A DNA stretch of 64,000 nucleotides from Pogonophryne albipinna (taxonomy: Eukaryota; Chordata; Actinopteri; Perciformes; Artedidraconidae), in NCBI GenBank assembly GCA_028583405.1, contig CM053249.1:36426485-36490484 (forward strand), written 5' to 3'. Positions 57,867 through 64,000 of this stretch are shown here, piece after piece. Position numbers and translations under genes: made by a program. Every line of letters begins with the position of its first letter. Position 1 is the first letter of the stretch. The notes under the pieces were generated by a model. It did not search any database, was not told where the DNA came from, and saw only the letters and a program-made list of their open reading frames with translations.

Positions 57867-60690
57867 TCCATCCATCCATCTTCTCCCGCTTATCCGTGGT
57901 GGGGTCACGGGGGTAGCAGTTCCAGCAGAGAGCCCCAAACGTTCCTTTCCCTGGCCACATCAACCAGCTCTGACTGGGGGATCCCAAGGCGCTCCCAGGC
58001 CAGCGAAGAGATATAATCCCTCCACCTGGTCCTAGGTCTACCCCTTGGTCTCTTCCCAGCTGGACTTGCCTGGAACACCTCCCTAGGGAGGCGCCCAGGT
58101 GGCATCCTTACTAGGTGCCCGAACCACCTCAACTGGCTCCTTTCGACGTGAAGGAGGAGCGGTTCAACTCCGAGTCCCTCCCGGATGACTGAACTTCTCA
58201 CCTTATCCCTAAGGGAGACACCAGCAACCCTGCGGAGAAAACCCATCTCGACCGCTTGTATCCGCGATCTCGTTCTTTCGGTCATGACCCATCCTTCATG
58301 ATCATAGGTGAGGGTAGGAACGAAAATGGCCCGGTAGACAGAGAGCTTTGCCTTCTGGCTCAGCTCTCTTTTCGTCACAACGGTGCGGTAAAGCGACTGC
58401 AGTACCGCTCCCGCTGCTCCGATTCTCCGGCCCATCTCACGCTCCATTGTTCCCTCACTCGAGAACAAGACCCCGAGATACTTGAACTCCTTCACTTGGG
58501 GTAAGGACTCATTCCCTACTTGGAGTGGACAGTCCATCGGTGTCCTGCTGAGAACCATGGCCTCAGATTTGGATGTGCTGATCCTCATCCCAGCTGCTTC
58601 ACACTCGGTTGCGAACCGATCCAGTGAGTGCTGAAGGTCGCAGACCGATGAAGCCATTAGAACCACATCATCTGCAAAAAGCAGTGGTGCAATCCTTAGT
58701 CCACCGAACTGCAGACCCCCTCCCCCACGACTACGCCTCGAAATCTGATCCATGTATATTACAAACAGGATTGGTGACAAAGCGCAGCCCTGGCGGAGTC
58801 CGCATTGTTCCTCCTCAATCTGAGGTTCGACAATCGGCCTGACCCTCCTTTCGAGTACCTTAGAGTAAACTTTCCCGGGGAGGCTGAGTAGTGTGATGCC
58901 TCTGTAATTGGCACACACCCTCTGATCCCCCTTTTTGAAAAGTGGAACCACCACCCCGGTCTGCCACTCCTTTGGTACTGTTTCCGACTTCCACACAACG
59001 TTGATGAGACGTGTCAACCATGACAGTCCCTCAACACCCAGAACCTTCAGCATTTCTGGGCGGATCTCATCCACCCCCGGGGCTTTGCCACTGTGGAGTT
59101 GTTTGACGACCTCAGTGACCTCCCCCCGGGAGATTGGTGTTGATCCACCGTCATACTCCAGCTCTGGCTCTAACATAGGGCGGAGTTGTCGGGTTCAGGA
59201 GTTCCTTAAAGTGTTCCTTCCAACGCCCTAACACTCCATCAGTTGAGGTCAACAACGTCCCATCCTTACTGTACACAGCTAGGATGGTTCCCTGCTTCCC
59301 CCTCCTGAGGTGTCGGACAGTTTCCAGAACAACTTTGGTGCCGCCCGAAAGTCCTTTTCCATCTATTCTCCGAACTTCTCCCACACCCGCTGCTTTGCCT
59401 CGGCCACGGCTGAGGCTGCTGCCGTTCGGGCCTGTCGGTACCTTGCAACTCCCTCGGGAGTCCCCCGGGATAACAAATCCCTGAAGGCCTCCTTCTTCAG
59501 TCGGACGGCTTCCCTGACCACCGGTGTCCACCAGGAGGTTCGAGGGTTACCGCCCCTTGAGGCACCTAAGATCTTGAGACCACAGCTCCCCGCCGCGGCT
59601 TCGGCAATAGAGGCTTTGAACACCGACCACTCTGGTTCAATGACCCCAACCTCCACAGGAATGCCCGAAAAGCTCCGCCGGAGGTGTGAGTTGAAGGCCT
59701 CCTGAACTTGGGCCTCCTCCAGACGTTCCCAGTTCACCCGAACTACACGTTTGGGCTTACCAGGTCTATCCAGAGGCTTCCCCCGCCACTCGACCCAACT
59801 CACCACCAGATGGTGATCAGTTGACAACTCCGCCCCTCTCTTTACCCGAGTGTCCAAAACATACGGCCTCAGGTCCGATGATACGATAACAAAATCGATC
59901 ATGGACCTTCTGCCTAGGGTGCTCTGGTACCACGTACACATGGTGTTTGTTATGGCCAATCCATGACTAGCACAGAAGTCCAGTAACAAACCACCACTTC
60001 GGTTCAGATCAGGGGGGCCGTTCCTCCCAATCACGCCCCTCCAAGTGTCTCCATCATTGCCCACATGTGCGTTGAAGTCTCCCAGCAAGATTAAAGAGTC
60101 CCCTTCAGGAGCCCCATACAGGACTCTTTCCAGGGTCTCCAAGAAGGCCGTATACTCTGAACTTCTGTTTGGTGCATAAGCACACACAACAGTCAGAGTT
60201 TTCCCCCCCATAACCCGCAGGCGTAGAGAGGCGACCCTCTCGTCCACTGGGGTAAACTCCAACAACGAATCACCCAACCGGGGACTTGTGAGTATCCCCA
60301 CACCCGATGGCGCCTCACACCTTGAGCAACTCCGGAGAAGAATAGAGTCCAACCCCTATCCAGAAGTAAGGTTCCTGAGCCGACGCTGTGCGTAGAGGTG
60401 AGCCCAACCAGATCCAACTTGTAACGCTCCACCTCCCGCACAAGCTCCGGCTCCTTCCCCCCCAGAGAGGTGACGTTCCACGTCCCCAAAGCCAGCTTCT
60501 GTCGCCCGGGTCTGGTCCCTCGAGACCCTCTGCTTTCACTGCCACCCTTCTGGCAGCACACCCGACCCCATCGCTGTTTCCCGTAGGTGGTGGGCCCGCG
60601 GGACGGAGAAGCGGAGGTGTTGCCCACGTTGCCTTTTCGGGCTGTGCCCGGCCGGGCTCCGTGGCAAGCCCGGCCACCAGATATATAAAT
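57867..60690 (-). pseudogene. RTE-like LINE, copy B (long, with RT core deletion)
   Basis: Read on the minus strand from about 60690: a leader, LALGTWNVTSLGGKEPELV (endonuclease start), [49 protein letters not shown], and then RT blocks to the C-terminal RGRPRTRWRDYISSLAWERL. It ends at 57905 with a TCCATCCATCCATC tail. Lesions are frameshifts near 60345, 59320 and 59176 and a stop (TAG) after KFGE near 59363. The last frame (59176-57905, 423 codons) is open although about 270 bp are missing relative to copy A: EEEQCG joins directly to LRQGCALSPILF. That removes FVDLEKAYD, so the first catalytic Asp is gone while FADD remains. The copy is longer at its 5' end than copy A. Confidence 0.92.
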
Positions 60691-61696
60691 ACTTATATAT
60701 TCTTAAAAACTATTATGATATGAAAAGAAGCTACACATATGATTTCATGAAAAATAAAACTGTATTGAGACTCTTCAACAGTTGAACCAGCTTGATATAA
60801 CTTTATTGAAATGATCTGTTTGGGTTGGAGCCTCCAGGACTTTATCTGTGATTAAATCCACCATAGCTACATGAAGACATCTATGGAGTCATACTGGAGT
60901 GATAATAATGTCAAATGGTGTATGACTTTGGCTAACTCCAATAATTACATGCAAATGTTTTCCTGTAGCCCATATCACTTCAAAATGAATTATTTAATAT
61001 TTGATGTTAGAAAAACACTTTATGGTCATTCTCTATTCTGTCACCTTCGTGGCAAAAGAAAGGATCAACACTGTAATACTATTCTATATGGTTACACAGC
61101 ACAGGAAATACAAATGTAAAGCCAAATAGAAAATAAAACACATGAAATAAATTCATATCTATAACCAACTAATTGTCATGAATAAATACCCATGAATCAA
61201 AGGTCACTTTAACATGCTGCAGCAGGCTGTGAAGAACAGATGACGGAGCACACAAAGGGAGCTCCAGCCGACAGGAGAAAGTGAATTTCTTAAAGAACGT
61301 CTAACTTTAACACTGATCTCGTCAACCTCCTCTAACATGGCAGGTCAACCAGGTTATGGGATTGGACACATTAGGGATTAAGGATTAAACAGTGGATTAT
61401 AAAGCCCCCCCTGTTCCAGGATTTGCTATGTGACAGTTTCATACATGGAGATGCGACTGGTCAGAATGTTTAAGAGGGAAGGGGATTTCTTCGTGAGCCC
61501 TAAGCCGGTCCGGCGGTGGGCTGGCAGGTTTTAACAACGGGGCTTAGTCCTGCTGGAGAGATAAATGACGTGAATGATGATCAGGTTGTCAGACTTTGTC
61601 AGTAAGTAAAGCTGCCACTTGCCCTTGCTTCCTTCCTGCTTTTTTGACATAATAGTCTTTATATTGGCTTCACTGTTCCGTGGGTGCTTGATGCTG
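60691..61696. other. No gene recognised
   Basis: AT-rich, single-copy looking sequence; an 82-codon frame at 60871-61119 lacks similarity. Confidence 0.4.
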
Positions 61697-63195
61697 TCAA
61701 ATCAAATCAAATCAAATCAAGTTTTATTTATATAGCACATTTATAAACGATTTTTGGTCGAGCCAAAGTGCTGTACATATAATAAAAATAGCCTACAGGA
61801 GAGACACTTTACAGCAAATACAACAGCAAAGATTGTTCATAATATCAGTATGAGAAAAACGACACCCTCTATCCTTAGACCCTCACATCGTACAAGGAAA
61901 AACTTCCAGAGAAAACCCACAGTTTAAGGGGAAAAAATGGGAGAAACCTCAGGGAGAGCAACAGAGGAGGGATCCCTCTCCCAGGACGGACAGACGTGCA
62001 ATAGATGCCGTGTGTAAATCGAAGAGATAATACATTTTACATTATATAGACCGAATGTTAGGAAATGCATGTGTCTGTAATAAGAAGATGAATCCACTAG
62101 GATGTCAGCTACAATCCTGTGGAAGCCATCAGGGAAGCAGCATGACGAGACCCAAGGCAGGACCGCAGAGACAGGTTCAGCCACGACCCGAAGTCCACGA
62201 CTTAATCCAGAACTCAGGATAGAGGATCCAGGACACAGGACTACAGCAAGAGGATCAGCCTCGACTCCGGATCCCGGCGTAGATATAGATACAAAACAAG
62301 AACAAAGATTTGGCTGGGTTAATCGGAACAAGAGAATACACAGACACAGACAGAGAGGGAAAAGGTCATTGGATAAAAGTTATTCTTGATAACCCTCTAG
62401 AAAGATCTCATGAACTTCCCCACTCAATCTATCAAGACCCGAGCAGTTCTATTAGATATAGATAAGAAACAGAGATAGGGAGCACAACAACCTATCTCTT
62501 CGTCAGATGCACTCCCCCGCTTATCTAAGCGACTCTGTACCCCGTTACCCTCTACAAGGCCATAGACCAGCAGAGGGAAAATGGGGGGTGGGTAAGGGTT
62601 TTTAAGAATAAACCACAAGGGTCTAAAGGGAAAAAAGTTTAAATTTAAGGTACTATATTTTAAGTAATCCTATCTACTATTCCTATATTTGAATAATGTA
62701 TAAACTATTTAAAAAAATACTTTATGAAATCCTATGTTATGTTATAAATATTAAAATAAATAACTAAATGAATAAATAAATAACTAAATAAATGAATAAA
62801 TAGATAATTAAACAAAAGCCAAAGAGAAAAAGTGAGTTTTAAGTGTTGATTTAAAAAAAACAGGGTCTGGGCCGACCTCACATGGAGGGGCAAAGTATTA
62901 CAGAGCCTAGGGCCAGCCGCTGCGAAAGCTTGATACCCTCGGGTTTTAAGCCTGGTCTTAGGCACTATCAACAGCAGCTGATCACCCGACCTTAAGGCTC
63001 TGCCTGGGGTGTAGCGATGGAGGAGTTCGGCTATATAGGCAGGAGCCAGCCCATTTAGGGCTTTAAAAACAAATAAAAGAAATTTAAAATCTATTCTGAA
63101 CCGAACTGGAAGCCAGTGCAGTGAGGCCAGAATTGGGGTGATATGGTCGCGCTTTTTATGGCCAGTAAGAAGACGTGCAGCTGCATTCTGTCCAG
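61697..63195 (-). pseudogene. L2-type LINE C-terminus with long 3' UTR and (TTTGA)n tail
   Basis: On the minus strand, from about 63195, an uninterrupted frame reads QNAAARLLTGHKKRDHITPI, LHWLPVRFRIDFKFLLFVFK and ALNGLAPAYIAELLHRYTPG, then VPKTRLKTRGYQAFAAAGPR and LCNTLPLHVRSAQTL, ending near 62732. These are the C-terminal motifs of L2-like LINEs. The 3' UTR (62700-61740) has the typical TCTCCCATTTTTTCCCCTTA region and the end AAGTGCTATATAAATAAAAC, finishing in repeats of TTTGA at 61697-61720. Everything upstream of the RT C-terminus is missing. Confidence 0.88.
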
Positions 63196-64000
63196 GGTTT
63201 TGAGGAGGTTTTGGGGGGCTATGTTCATGAAGGTTTTTTTGAACATGTAGGTATCATTTTGCAAGACACTAAGCGAGTGATTTTGCTTAGTGGTTTGAAA
63301 TCCTTGAATGGAAACTAAAAGGGTTTTTGTAGATGTTTTAGGGAACTTCAGGAAACGTTAAGAACTGTCTTAGGGTTTAACTGTAACTAAAGCCACGTAG
63401 GTCCACAGACTTCTTTGAGGGCATTCCACCTTCCTAGCAGAAGGGTCCCATGAATCCTAAAGAAACTCTAAAACTCAATGATGTGACCATCAGAGTTTGA
63501 AGGATCTAGGACCTACAGAGATCCTGGTAATTGTTGCAGTAATGATGACTGTCTTTAAGAGTTCTCCAGGGACCGGTCATTTCTCTAAAGTATTTTGGCC
63601 TGGTAATTATTGAAAGGGATCCAGGAGTTCCTGGTTTCCCAGCAAAGGACACGTCACACTCTCTGGGTGTCCTTGGAAAGGGTTCAAGAGAATCCAGTAG
63701 ACCTCAGGGGTGGTTGAGGGGAAAATCGGGGTCTTTTACAGGATTCACTGTAATTGTATTCACTATGGCCTGCCTATCAAGCCTGTGCAGCCTTACATGT
63801 CTGTCTGAAGGTCTTTGTAATCACTGGGATGTTTGCAGGAACAGTTTTATAGGTCAGAGTCAGGGAGTTCTTCTTCAGACATTCTCAGCCTTGCCAATAA
63901 AACCCCATATTTTCAACAATGAAATACCACTCGCTCTAACAGCCAAATGGGTGTAATCACATATATTGTCAACATATCATCTCACATACAAAACCAGAAA
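63196..64000. other. No gene recognised
   Basis: The plus strand shows repeated short words such as AGGTTTT, GGATCCAGGAGTTCC and TCTAGGACCTA, which hint at an old repeat, but I cannot define a unit. The 80-codon frame at 63714-63956 has no known similarity. Confidence 0.35.

Overview
This window looks like intergenic, transposon-dense DNA from a ray-finned (teleost) fish. It holds RTE-like and L2/CR1-like LINEs, hAT, Tc1-like and TTAA-targeting DNA transposons, solo LTRs, tRNA-derived SINEs, and long (CA)n, (GA)n and (ATC)n microsatellites. I found no exon that I can assign to a host protein-coding gene, and no rRNA, functional tRNA or CRISPR array. The species cannot be named from the sequence. 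Nearly every long reading frame is a transposase or reverse transcriptase relic, or a translated microsatellite.

Region 1 (about 0.7-14.6 kb) is the most structured part. A LINE reverse transcriptase reading frame (690-1610) is cut at a methionine codon by sequence starting with a hAT-type end (CAGGGCTGCACATAATTGG, 1611). The rest of what appears to be the same LINE resumes just after a 1,000-N assembly gap, at 14001. The intervening sequence (about 11.4 kb visible plus the gap) holds a complete hAT/Charlie-like transposon with perfect 8-bp target duplications, the last coding segment of another hAT transposase split by a solo LTR, a ~74-bp tandem array, a long (AC)n, a ~170-bp satellite, a TTAA-flanked element, and a palindrome with arms of about 1 kb centred at 11846.5. 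Three satellite units carry a short fossil reading frame with the DNA polymerase B motif C (YYDTDS, or YYNTDS in one copy). The gap begins inside the right palindrome arm.

Region 2 (about 15-28 kb) has repeat ends, a 2.4-kb terminal-inverted-repeat element with a 1.34-kb hAT nested inside it (8-bp duplications GCTGTAGG), a degraded Tc1-like element with a SINE inserted in its transposase, and a LINE split by a 2.1-kb TTAA element that itself contains a SINE, a solo LTR and another LINE tail. Region 3 (28-34.4 kb) has little recognisable repeat sequence and includes candidate conserved noncoding blocks.

Region 4 (34.4-48.9 kb) has LINE fragments in both orientations, a 1.33-kb inverted-repeat element, two small spliced-looking exons of a hAT-type gene (MDIRTFFSKKRK...), a 3.1-kb element with ~550-bp inverted arms, an L2 tail inserted in a hAT end, a minisatellite split by a LINE tail, and a TA-flanked miniature element carrying a long (GA)n. 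Region 5 (49-64 kb) has two minus-strand copies of one RTE-like LINE with different internal deletions, further hAT pieces, and an L2-type LINE 3' end. The quieter stretches near 22.8-23.3, 29.3-30.8, 45.6-46.1 and 56.8-57.5 kb are the best candidates for host regulatory DNA; that is inference from composition only.
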